A stretch of 64,000 nucleotides of DNA from NCBI GenBank assembly GCA_026168455.1, contig CM047425.1, forward strand, positions 24,382,648 to 24,446,647, in the 5' to 3' direction. The notes below the pieces were generated by a model. That model saw only the letters and a list, made by a program, of their open reading frames with translations. It was not told where the DNA came from and searched no databases. This stretch comes from Theocolax elegans (taxonomy: Eukaryota; Arthropoda; Insecta; Hymenoptera; Cerocephalidae). A program made the translations under genes and the position numbers. Positions 48,032 to 58,300 of the stretch are shown piece after piece; the stretch's first letter is position 1; each line of letters starts with the position of its first letter.

Positions 48032-48270
48032 GTTACAGTCCTATCCCACGAATACCGCCCTCTCCGGTGTTTATCCTAGTTGGTAATTTTGGGCAAAGGG
48101 CCCAACACACGGTATCTAAGTCAAACGAGGTGTTTGACGTTGTTAACGGCATTGCACGGGAATCAAAGTGATTCCCGGCCGCATCGTGGGACTGCACACT
48201 TAAGGTTGGTAACTTGGGACAAATTGGGCCTAACTCGGGGCCTTATATTTCCCCAGTACCCACCTCGTTA
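47003..48270. mobile_element. GC-rich LTR-like insertion
   Basis: Sharp composition change, possible ATAT duplication at both edges, AATAAA at 47818-47823 followed by a short hairpin (CGGCGAGACGATCTTTCTCG), CpG-rich promoter-like sequence at 47040-47350 and no long coding frame. This fits a solo LTR, but canonical TG...CA ends were not found, so the type is uncertain. A MITE sits inside at 47887-48032. Confidence 0.4.
47887..48032. mobile_element. 146-bp hairpin MITE, TTA target duplication
   Basis: Arms begin CCGCCCTGCTAAAAATAATC and close with the complement; TTA on both sides (47884-47886, 48033-48035). Almost the whole element is paired. A 70-base shorter version ends segment D2 at about 52857-52930. 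Confidence 0.8.
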
Positions 48271-50028
48271 CAATATAATTTAATTGATTACTAAATGTCA
48301 ATTTTTAGTTACATTATATCTAATTGATAATTCAATTTTCATTTTCAATTAAATAAATTCTCATTAATATTAAAATATCTATTTTTATATATGTAATTAA
48401 TAATTAAAATTTCGTTTGCAATTAAATACTATCTAATTGATAATTGAATTTCAATTTTTAATTACATTATATCTAATTGAGAATTAGATTTTCAATTCAA
48501 TTAAATAAATTCTTATTTATAATTACATTTTTTTCATTTGTGTAATTAATAATTACATTTTAATTTTCAAATAAATACAATCAAATTGATAATTAAATTT
48601 CAATTTTTAATTACATTATATTTAATTGATAATTAGATTTTCGTATTCAATTAAATAAATTCTCATTGGTAATTAAAATTTCAATTTCATTTATGATGGT
48701 AAGTTCATCCAAAGAAAAATAGATCAAATCAAGAAATTCCTAAGAACAAAGTCTTAAAATTACTCAAAGAGCAATCTAAAAATTTTTCAGAATTTTTTGA
48801 TAAAATTTTTCGTATTGTTATTTTTTCAAATATTTAAAAAAATTAAAATTGCTTAAAAAATTCTAAAAATTTTTGAGAGTGTTTTTTGAGTAATATTAAG
48901 GCTTTTTTGTTTAAAAATTTTTTGATTATATCTATAGTTTTTGAGAAAAAATAGAGATTATTTTTTTTCACAAAAATTATTGATAAAATCAAAAAATTCC
49001 TAAGAACGAAAAAATTTTAAATCACTCAAAAAACTCACTTAAATTTTTTCAGAATTTTAAAAGCAATTTCTGTTTTTTTGAAAATTGCAAAATCATAATT
49101 TTGTTCAGTACAACTGCAGGAAAGAGATTCTTAACTCATATGCCTTTCCACATGACGCAAAAATCTATTTTATGCACCTTTATACATATTTTAAGTGTGC
49201 GTTATTTGCGATAACATTCTGGAAAAAATCGAGTAAAAAAATATTTCCTTAAATTTCGGTGTTTTTTTGTGTGTTTAAATTAATCATACGTTTTGTCCTT
49301 TTAATCTGAACAAATTTTTAATTAGAGATGCTGAAAGGGAACAACATTCTACGTCAAAATATGTAATATCAAACTTTTTTTAATGTCAAAAACAAAAAAT
49401 AATCGTATTGAAAAGTCACTAAAAATTGGAATGATTAGGCGTTAATGGGTTAATTAAAAACAAAAATCTATTTATCATTTAGATTTAATGTAAATAAAAA
49501 TTGAAATTTAATTATCAACTAGCCATATTACCTCGATCGCTACCGCTCCCTCGGATGTTACATATTAATGATAAGATTTATGATTTTTGTAATATTTGTT
49601 TAACAATTTTTAACTTGCTACAAATCATGACATGTTTTATTTTACACAACATACAATTTTATATTTTGCACGCGTGCGTGTGTGTGTGTGCGTGTGTCTA
49701 TGTGTGTGTGCGTGCATGTGTATACGTTGCGTCTATGATGACCCGACATTATTTACCGTAGCGACTGGTTAAAAAAATCAATAGATGAAATATTCTTATC
49801 TTGTATTACCAGTTCACTTTCTGAAAAAGTTGCCTTTCAAATTAGAAGATACGAAGAGACTCATTGCCGAATAAAAACTCCACTCAAACGCCAAAAAGCA
49901 GCGTAGAAAACGTATTAAATTGCTATTTGTAAGTTACTAATCGTTACAGATTAACAATAACCAAAAAATATTGTTTCATTAATGTAAATCATTACCAAAA
50001 ATTAATATTTTTGTATGTGCACTATTTT
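48271..50028. other. AT-rich DNA, degenerate repeats, GT microsatellite
   Basis: 48271-48690 continues the degenerate AATTA array. 49677-49725 is an imperfect (GT)n tract. No gene supported. Confidence 0.5.
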
Positions 50029-50480
50029 AGCATTATCGTTTTATTATTGGTTCATGAATCAAACAGTACAATTTTAATTTAATCGACATAATGCTTTTTG
50101 TAAGCTGATTTGGTATAAGCATCTCTGCTCTTTCGCTATCGTATACTGGACATTCTAATAGAATATGTTGAATGTTAATTTTGCATTTGCAGTCTTCGCG
50201 AGTTTTGGGATTTTTATTTGCCAGGAGGTATACATGGGTTAAGTTAGTGTGATTTATTCTCCATCTAGTGATTTTGATTTGTTGATTTTTGTTGAAACTA
50301 AAAACTGGGTTTGTATTTTGGTTGTATTTGTGTCATCTAGTTTTTGATATCTGTTTAAAACGAGGTTTAAGAAATCTTCTTGGTGAACTGGGATTTTTGT
50401 TGTTGGTTTTGATGTAAATGCGATTTTAGCTGATATGTCTGCTTCTTCGTTTCCGGAAATATCTACATGCTTCTTTCCCC
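50029..50480 (-). pseudogene. LINE 3' fragment: RNase H tail and zinc-motif C-terminus
   Basis: Minus strand. Starts with the RNase H box HVDISGNEEADISAKIA, then LNLVLNRYQKLDDTNT. A frameshift near 50270 leads to RWRINHTNLTHVYLLANKNP, a CKC-x8-H-x4-C zinc motif (INIQHILLECPVYDSERAEM) and a stop near 50033. Typical end of Jockey/I-group LINE ORF2. 5' part lost at the junction with segment E1. Confidence 0.7.
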
Positions 50481-50526
50481 TTTTTCGTCGACGCAAATAC
50501 CACTCACGGCGTTCTTTTTTTTTGGA

Positions 50527-50866
50527 CGTCATCCAAAGGTGGTCGAGGTGGTCGAGGTGTCGATGGCGGTAATTCGACGATTGGTGGCGATGTCGGCTCT
50601 TCCATCGGCGGAACAAAGAAATTCGGCGCACGCGGAAGTAGCGGCACGGGAGCTCGAGGAGGTGGTGACGGATTACGGAGAGGTGTTGATGCTCGAGGCT
50701 GCAAAACGCGAGCGTGGCTCAAGAGTCTGCGATCACCTGATCCGCTCGAGCATTGCCAATGTTGTTGGCTGCACCTCTCGCGTAATTCGCGCCGCTGCTC
50801 GCGTTCCCGTACCCGCCAGCCTCCGCTCTTGCTTTGTTGCCTTTTACTCCTCCGTGATTTTGACAT
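50527..50866 (-). CDS. Arg/Pro-rich protein of the divergent pair, copy in E1
   Basis: Same product as 52929-53268 with few differences (starts MSKSRRSKRQQSKSGGWRVR). Truncated at the same base (GTCATCCAAAGG), after which it runs into unrelated LINE sequence. Probably not an independent gene, see the assembly finding. Confidence 0.4.
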
Positions 50867-51284
50867 GACTGATCCGCACGCGGTCTAGAAGCCCCCACTT
50901 ATAGACTTTACAACAGCTCGAGCGCACCAATCGCGGTCATCGCGAATTTCCCCCTCTTCCAGTACTTCGCGAGTATAAAAATAAACGCACTTTTCTTTCC
51001 GATTCGGGCATGCAGTTGCTCAATGCAGTTGCAACTCCAACGACTCCGCCGAGCGATATTCTTTGCGAGGAGGTGATGATGGAACTGGAAGTCGACTACC
51101 TCCCACCAGTTCGCCGGTCACCATCCGACCCCCGCCGATGGATCAGCCGGGCGTTTTTTTTGGAGCAGTTTTCCTCTTCCGGCCCTACTCCACCTGGCCA
51201 CACCATCCTCCAATTCTTATCTCTCCCATGCTCCTCTTACAATCTCTTGTGGGTTCGAGATATGTAGAGGTGCTCAGAGTATTA
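50527..51284. repeat. Segment E1: error-rich copy of the divergent gene pair
   Basis: Corresponds to 52929-53645. The left part is almost identical. From about 50890 on it differs mainly by extra single bases (for example CAGTTGCAACTCC against CAGTTCAACTCC, CCGGCCCTACT against CCGCCTACT, GTATAAAAATAAAC against GTATAAAATAAAC). The plus-strand frame is destroyed and the TATA/initiator spacing altered. Confidence 0.75.
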
Positions 51285-52929
51285 ACAAGTGCGGCGAGCC
51301 TGGGCACAACCTTAATAATTGCAAGAGTGCTCCCCAATGTTTCTTTTGTTCTTCAAAGGGTACTCAGGGAGTATCTCGCATGGCGGGGTCCGGAGTCTGT
51401 GCCACCTTTCTGCGCGCGCTCGAAACCGCAAGGAAGGCCGTTTCACGATAAGTGCTAGTCTCAACGTGGGAGGAAAGAATAAGGAACGAATGACGCATGT
51501 CACAGACACGCCTCCCAGCTTGAAGTAATGCGAAAAACAGTTCCGGGCTGGGCAGGTGAAAGCGTTGGGTTTGGAGTTTTAGTCGGTAAGAATCCGGCAC
51601 TGTCGGCGAGTGCGGACCCTCATCGTTGTCTCATGAAAGATTTCTCCAGTTTCCCACGGAAAAAAATAAAATAATTAGGTATTAAAATTTTATATTTTTC
51701 ATTGTTTTATGCCAATAAGAACCAATGAAATGAATGTTTGCGGAAAAAGGACATGAATACTAATGTAAAATTTATTCTGAAATATCTGCAAATTCTAGCT
51801 TATTCCAGTCAATAAATATTAAAAATATATATTAATTTCGTAATTAATTCGGTGGAAAATACCCATTAATTTCTACTATTAAGACATATTTATCATTCGT
51901 ATAAATGCATATTAACTGATAAAGTTTGCAACTCAGAGTATTAAAATAACTTTTCCTGATTGCAAATGCAGGTAAATTCAATAAAAATGTCGTTAAATTT
52001 ATTTTGTATTTTCCGTAAAATTCCAGTAGAATAATAAAATTTAATTGCTTACTTAAAAATGCTATCAGTGCTGATATAAAATGTTATTAATTTTATGGGT
52101 TAATAACACCACTAGCAGTTTCTTATAAATTACGACAAATTATTTTTATTAAAAAAAATACGAGAATTTTTAATTAATTTTCTTGAGAAAATGCGAATGA
52201 ATACTATTAAAATTCACTAGATATTTCTTATATAAACCAACAAATTCATAAATTTGACTGGTTTTTATAAAAATTTCCTGGTGCAAAAACTTATAAGATC
52301 TAATCAAAAATATTTTACGGGATATTATTGGTTCTTTTCATTCAACCCAGTAAATTAATGTTTGATACAATAATAGCAGTGTTGTAAATAGTTAACTAAA
52401 ATTTAATGGAAATTCCATTTTGATCGATAATTAAATTTTAGTTTTTAAATTTTAGAAGCGTTCCTCTTTCCCCCCCTCTCGTGAAAAATCCCGCTCGGGT
52501 AGACAGGTCGGTGGTTCGCGGGAGCCACTTCGCGAGAGAAGGCGCGCGTGATGTAGGAAGCTTTTACGTCAGAGCTCCCTACGTCAGAGATACGTACGTC
52601 ACATGGTGTGACGTATGCCATCAGGTTAAGCAGCCGATCATTCCCGGATAGGTTGCTCATAACTCGTCGGTTAAAAGATTTTAACTAATTGTTTTCGCAC
52701 TGACCTCGGGGGTAGTCATCGGTACGACTCCCCTTCAATTGTTAACGTTGATTTATTGTTAATTTATTAATATTTAATTGTTTATTTAATAAATCGACTC
52801 GGCGAGACGATCTTTCTCGCCGATTAATGTAAAATATCGATTGTTGATAGTGTTTTACCGCCCTGCTAAAAATAATCGATTGAAATCTTTCCATGTCTAT
52901 CGATTTCAATCGATTATTTTTAGCAGGGC
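51285..52929. repeat. Segment D2: shortened copy of D1
   Basis: Second copy of the R1-derivative 3' end (51285-51670), its 3' flank including AATAATTAGG, and the right part of the LTR-like block, with a 680-base deletion at 52448-52455 and a shortened MITE at the right end. No independent gene. Confidence 0.85.
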
Positions 52930-53268
52930 GTCATCCAAAGGTGGTCGAGGTGGTCGAGGTGTCGATGGCGGTAATTCGACGATTGGTGGCGATGTCGGCA
53001 CTTCCATCGGCGGAACAAAGAAATTCGGCGCACGAGGAAGTAGCGGCACGGGAGCTCGAGGAGGTGGTGACGGATTACGGAGAGGTGTTGATGCTCGAGG
53101 CTGCAAAACGCGAGCGTGGCTCAAGAGTCTGCGATCACCTGATCCGCTCGAGCATTGCCGATGTTGTTGGCTGCACCTCTCGCGTAATTCGCGCCGCTGC
53201 TCGCGTTCCCGTACCCGCCAGCCTCCGCTCTTGCTTTGTTGCCTTTTATTCCTCCGTGATTTTGACAT
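52929..53268 (-). CDS. Arg/Pro-rich basic protein, truncated at its C-terminus
   Basis: 113 codons to the block edge. Starts MSKSRRNKRQQSKSGGWRVR, Arg/Gln/Ser-rich, then two Pro-rich stretches (RNPSPPPRAPVPLLPRAP, PPSTPRPPRPPLDD). No family recognised; composition suits a DNA- or RNA-binding virion or regulatory protein. Divergent from the gene at 53420, with an intervening double promoter. The start at 53268 is supported by the initiator four bases upstream. The true C-terminus is not in the window because both copies stop at the same breakpoint. Confidence 0.45.
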
Positions 53269-53306
53269 GACTGATCCGCGCGCGGTCTAGAACGCCCCCA
53301 CTTATA
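53269..53306 (-). promoter_or_regulatory. TATA plus TCAGT initiator, minus-strand gene
   Basis: Minus strand: TATAAG at 53306-53301 and TCAGTC at 53274-53269, with the A (presumed +1) at 53272, 34 bases from the first TATA base. The ATG follows at 53268, giving a leader of four bases. Confidence 0.6.
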
Positions 53307-53375
53307 GACTTTACAACAGCTCGAGCGCACCAATCGCGGTCATCGCGAATTTCCCCCTCTTCATTACTTCGCGAG

Positions 53376-53414
53376 TATAAAATAAACGCACTTTTTCCGA
53401 TTCGAGCATCAGTT
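53376..53414 (+). promoter_or_regulatory. TATA plus TCAGT initiator, plus-strand gene
   Basis: TATAAAATAAA at 53376 and ATCAGTTG with the A at 53411, 35 bases from the first TATA base. TCAGT is the arthropod initiator consensus. The ATG at 53420 leaves a leader of nine bases. Confidence 0.65.
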
Positions 53415-53419
53415 GCTCA

Positions 53420-53827
53420 ATGCAGTTCAACTCCAACGACTCCGCCGAGCGATATCTTTTTGAGGAGGTGATGATGGAACTGGAAGTCGACTACCTCCCA
53501 CCTTCGCCGTCACCATCACCACCGCCGATGGATCAGCCGGGCGTTTTTTTGGAGCAGTTTCCTCTTCCGCCTACTCCACCTGCCACACCATCTCCAATTC
53601 TATCTCCCATGCTCCTCTACAATCCTTGGTTACGAGGATATGTAGAGGTGCCAAGAGATGAGCCGGAGAGGTTGGACGAGCCGTCAGTTCCAGAGGAGAG
53701 CCCGACTGTTCCAGATGAAAGCCCGGAAGTAATCTTTGTGAAGGAGGTTGTCTTTGTTGACCTAACAAAGTCATCTTCATCATCATCAAGTGGTTCAATA
53801 TCACCTCCAAGGAAACGACGACGTTAG
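53420..53827 (+). CDS. Small acidic Pro-rich nuclear-type protein with SUMO-interaction-like motif
   Basis: 135 residues, intact. N-terminal acidic region (FEEVMMELEVDYL), Pro-rich middle (residues 27-62), acidic PEST-like stretch 78-103, then VFVDLT at 111-116 followed by seven Ser (118-124) and a basic end PPRKRRR (129-135). V-x-V-D-L-T next to a Ser cluster is the usual form of a phospho-regulated SUMO-interaction motif, and the basic end is a nuclear localisation signal. No homologue recognised; composition resembles early regulatory proteins of small DNA viruses. Upstream is a TATA/initiator promoter and 100 bases downstream a histone-type stem-loop. It converges with the gene at 54364-54995. 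Confidence 0.65.
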   Translation: MQFNSNDSAERYLFEEVMMELEVDYLPPSPSPSPPPMDQPGVFLEQFPLPPTPPATPSPILSPMLLYNPWLRGYVEVPRDEPERLDEPSVPEESPTVPDESPEVIFVKEVVFVDLTKSSSSSSSGSISPPRKRRR

Positions 53828-53927
53828 CAAAAGGAGGAATATGGCGCAACGCCAAGAAGATCAAATTTGAATCGTGTTCGTCGACAACTACATTACACTT
53901 AATTAATCATTGAAAAAAAAACCAATC

Positions 53928-53943
53928 GGCCCTTTTCAGGGCC
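53928..53943 (+). promoter_or_regulatory. Histone-mRNA-type 3' stem-loop
   Basis: GGCCCTTTTCAGGGCC, preceded by AACCAATC and followed by ACCA. It fits the metazoan histone consensus GGYYYTTHTHARRRCC at every position, with a 6-bp stem and loop TTTC. Lies 100 bases after the stop codon of the plus-strand gene. AATAAA follows at 53994-53999, like the fallback polyadenylation sites of insect histone genes. No histone coding sequence is near. In replication-dependent histone genes this element binds SLBP and directs cleavage without polyadenylation. Confidence 0.75.
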
Positions 53944-54363
53944 ACCAAATATTACAAACATATGGAACAAACATTCATTTCTCATTTGAACAAAATAAAG
54001 ATCATTTTCCCTCATTCCCTTTCCTTCAAACATTTTCACATGTATTTGAAGCTGTGTACAAAATTTCAGTTGAATCGCTGGAGTAGATTGGGAGATAAAA
54101 ATATTGGTCAAAAATTCCGTTCTATTGTATCATGATGTATAATTTTATTCAGAACCTTAATACTTCAAAGAAAGAAATGAAGAGTTAATTGTTACTGTAA
54201 ACATTATACTCTATTCAAATTATTAGTTGAATTAATTATGAAAGTAAAGGTTTTAAAGTAAAAAATTCCATATCTAATAATTTAAATGTAACTATATTTA
54301 CATCTTATAATTTAAAATACATTAATTATTATATTATTAATAAATACTTAAACTACGTATATA

Positions 54364-54995
54364 TTAATTATACATTAACGCGAGTTCGTCGTCTCTTCGT
54401 TTATTTTTCCGATGATCTATTAACCATTTGTTAATTGCAACTGCATTACGGAGTGCACACATCGGGTACATACACACAGTATGATTAGTGCATGTTACAA
54501 GGTCAGCAGGCAATTTTTTAAGCGAAGGACAATGTAGTTCTTCAATGTTTTGAACAGATCTGAAAAAAATAATTATATTTATTAAACTTTATAATAATTA
54601 CATAATTTTTTTTTATATAATATGTATATATACATTCTCAACCAGTTCGATTTTTCAAGTCTCCTGACATAGACTTTGGAGTCTCCAACGATGGTTCGAA
54701 TAGTCCTGACAACATCTTCATATGAAATACTGCCGGATCTCCACATTATGCCGTGATAGTTTCGTTCTAGCCATTGGTTTTCACACTTATTTTTTGGCAA
54801 TAGCTGGTCCCAGGGATATGATAGCTTGAAGAGGAAAACCGAAGGTAGAGCATCTTCCTCTAAAGGTACTACAGCCACCTCTTTGTAGACAAACTCATTC
54901 ACAGTGACTTTGAAACCATGAACGTCGATTACGTATTCTATCATGCTGAAGACTGAACATAAGTGCTGAATGTCTCGTATTTTATACCCTTCCAT
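54364..54995 (-). CDS. Polinton-associated conserved protein, two exons
   Basis: Exons 54995-54634 and 54559-54364, with intron GTATAT...TTTCAG of 74 bases; the junction is in phase. About 185 residues, no stops. Motifs: KIRDIQHLCSVFSMIEYV, FVYKEVAVVPLEED, WLERNYHGIMWRSG, KVYVRRLEKSNWL, and in exon 2 LHCPSLKKLPADLVTCTNH and CALRNAVAINKWL. I know this combination from insect Polinton/Maverick-like loci, without a proven function; the conserved Cys and His in exon 2 suggest metal binding. It converges with the gene at 53420. Because it is spliced and intact, it may be expressed. Confidence 0.55.
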
Positions 54996-55071
54996 TTAAC
55001 CAGATATCTCCCTTCCCCGATTCACACCACCAATCAGGATTGTTGCTTACCCCTACTACTTTCCAATAGTG

Positions 55072-55108
55072 TATAAAAGAAAGCATCAATTTGCGAAATG
55101 GCACAGTT
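55072..55108 (+). promoter_or_regulatory. TATA plus CAGTT, candidate polymerase promoter
   Basis: TATAAAAG at 55072 and GCACAGTTCG with the A at 55105, 33 bases apart, similar to the spacing in the divergent pair. About 195 bases upstream of the polymerase start. Confidence 0.4.
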
Positions 55109-55292
55109 CGAGAGAAATTGTCCTCTGAAGTTCTCTCTTACTACTGATTGCTTCTCTCAGATTGATAGTGAGCTGATACAACGGAACGTTTTTTTTTGGT
55201 CTTAACTTTTTAGTGAGCTGATTAACGGTATCTATTGCTGAGTTGAGAATACTCCTCGCAGACCGATCGCTCCTATCTGGTTTAAGTTCCAC
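55086..55292 (-). CDS. Hypothetical 68-codon frame
   Basis: MELKPDRSDRSARSILNSAI..., basic and helical. Its ATG is only ten bases from the polymerase ATG on the other strand and it overlaps the candidate promoter, so it may be fortuitous. No family recognised. Confidence 0.25.
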   Translation of the reverse strand: MELKPDRSDRSARSILNSAIDTVNQLTKKLRPKKNVPLYQLTINLREAISSKRELQRTISLELCHFAN

Positions 55293-55302
55293 TTATATTA
55301 CC

Positions 55303-58300
55303 ATGCATTCGGCTCAACATTTTAAAGATACAGCTAATTTGCTGTGGAATTCCTATCATCACGTTTTGCTAGGAAATGTTGATAGCAATGACATAGCAAG
55401 ATGATTAGATTTAGGTACTGCAACATTACTAGCTGCACAATGCTATGCACGTACTTCCGGCTTGAGTGTATCTGACAAACGTAAACTAGAAACTGCTGTA
55501 GGAATTATAAAAAGCATTGTTCAATTGTTTCGCGACCATCTAGAATTTAATTCTGTCGTTGAAGGTGCTGGTATTGCATCGGTCACTGAATCAGTTGAAG
55601 AAGTAGAAGAAGAAGCGGACGACTCATCACTATCTTGGGATGACATCGATAGTGCATTTGAAAATCGTATTAAGACGTCTGTTGTTACAAATCGTAGACA
55701 TTTGGATTTTTCGACGTTTATGAGAGATGTACTACCGCTCTTTGTAGCAAATGTTAACCGACTACTTGACCAGCATTCTGCAGTAAAAGTTGATACTGTT
55801 TTAGCAGCCGAGTATATAATCAAGAAGAATGATGAAGAGACTTCGGACATTAAATAATTTAACACAAAATCTTTACCAATATTTTCAACGACAGAGTTAA
55901 CAGAATGGTTTATTTCAAATATACATCAACCTATTCATGTTGATATGGAAGATTTTCAAGAACGAGACTCGAGATGGACTTTGAAAGCTATCTTGAATAT
56001 AACAATTGAGATAAATAAACTTAATCCAATGAGAGGAAGTTCTTTTATTGACTTACCTGAAAGTATTAAGAAAAAGAGAGCTTGCGTAAATGTTAATAAT
56101 ACTGATAACGAATGCTTCAGATGGGCTCTTCTTTCAGCACTACATCCTGTGTAAAAAAACTCTTGTCGAATTTCAAATTATACTAGGTATAAAGATGACT
56201 TAATTTAAGATGGAATCGAATTTCCAGTCACTCCAAGGCAAGTAAGCAAGTTTGAGAAACAGAACAGTATCTCAATAAATGTTTATTTTCTAAAAAAGAA
56301 ACGTGGAGTTTTCAAAGTTTTACCAAGACATTTGACATCGCTTAAGAAAAATAAACACATTAACCTGCTTCTCATTGAACATATCTACGTTGATGAAGAT
56401 GATGAAGAAGAAGAAGTAGTGGGGGAACCTAGTATTGATCAAGAGTACAAGTTTCATTATGTATGGATTAAAGACCTTTCACGTTTAATAGGAAGTCAAT
56501 TAAGTTCTCGTGAACATAAAACATTTATTTGCCACCGGTGCCTACATTATTTTCGAAATGCTGATATGCTGGCAAGTCATTCAATTGATTGTCAAGCAGT
56601 TAATCAATACAAAATTGTGCTACCTGAAGAAAAGGATAAAATATTAAAGTTTAAAAACTTTAAAAATGAAAATCGTGTACCATTTGTCGTTTATGGAGAT
56701 TTTGAAAGTTTATTACAACCAGTAAATGATAACAATCGAGCATATCAAAGTCATAAAGCCTATAGTGTAGGCTACTGTATAAATTGTAGCTTTGATGAAA
56801 CACGCTCAGAGTACAAGAGTTATAGACAATGCAAAGAAACAGATGAAGATCCTGCTAAATGGTTTGTCAGGAATCTACATGCTCTTACTTTGGAGTTAGA
56901 AAATATGTATAAAAATCCCAAGTCCATGAAAGTATTAACACTAAAAGAAAAAGCTGAGTTTGCAAAGGCTAAAGTTTGCTATATCTGTAGGAAATTTTTT
57001 ACAGAGGAAGACAAGAAAGTACAAGACCATTCTCATTTGTCGGGAAAGTAAGTTTTTTTTTCATTTTTCTTACAAATATAATTTTTTTCAATTTATTAAA
57101 TAAAAAAAATAAGTTGCAGGTATCGTGGTCCAGCTCACAGGTCGTGTAATATAAATTATCAAGATTCAAGAACCGTGCCTGTAATGTTCCATAACTTAAG
57201 TGGCTATGATGCTCATTTATTTATTAATGAAATAGCTATATACTATAACAGTAAATTTCTTGAAGGGACTGAGATAAACTTACGATTCGTCGATTCATTT
57301 AAGTTTATGGCTTCCTCTTTGAAATAAATTGTCCTCATATTTAGAGCAAATGAATACTTTGGAGACAGTTTTTCAACAAAATGATGGGTACACGACTGAG
57401 CAGATTAATCTGTTAAAACGAAAAGGAGTATTTCCATACGACTATGTTTCCTCATTGAACAAGCTTGAAGAAGATACTCTTCCCTCAAAAGCCGACTTCT
57501 ATAGCAGTTTGTACGAAGATAACATCACGGATGATGACTACAATCATGCTGAGAAAGTGTGGGAGTTATTTAACATTCAAAACCTCGGTCAATATTCAGA
57601 TCTTTATCTAAAGACTGACATATTGCTGTTAGCTGAAATTTTCGAGAATTTCAGACGAAACTGTTTGGAAGCTTATGGTTTGGATCCAGCCCACTATTAT
57701 ACAACACCTGGGTTGTCGTGGGATGCTATGCTTAAATATACCGAGGGAATTTTTTTTATTCATAAATTAATTTATTATTATTTAAATATAAAATATATAT
57801 TATTTTTTAATAAGTTAAATTAGAGTTGCTGACAGATATTGACATGCTTATGTTTATTGAACGTGGTATTCGAGGAGGTATTAGTCAATGCTGTGATCGC
57901 TACGCTAAAGCGAACAATCCATAAATGAAAGAAGACTATAATATTAATGAAGAACATAAATATTTGATGTACTATGATGTCAACAAGTTGTATGGATGGG
58001 CTATGACTGAATCATTACCATATGGTGGATTTAAGTGGGTGAATAATATCGAGCAGCAGTTATATTTTTTCAATGTTCCCGATAATCATGCAATTGGGTT
58101 CATCCTGGAAGTAGATTTGGAGTATCCTGAGTCCCTTCACAATGCACACAAAGATCTACCATTTTGCGCAGAGCATATGACTTCTCCAGGAATGCGTCAA
58201 AAAAACTAATGACGACGCTTCATTCAAAAGAACGATACGTCATTCATTACCGAGCTTTAAAGCAAGTACTTAAGTATGGCCTGATTTTGAAAAAGGTACA

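Noticed and set aside
47003..48270. Definite solo LTR
   Set aside because: Only composition, AATAAA and a weak ATAT duplication; canonical termini not found, so kept as LTR-like with low confidence.
53899..54111. 70-codon minus-strand frame over the histone-type stem-loop
   Set aside because: No recognisable protein; the region is better explained as 3' DNA of the plus-strand gene, whose stem-loop matches only on the plus strand.
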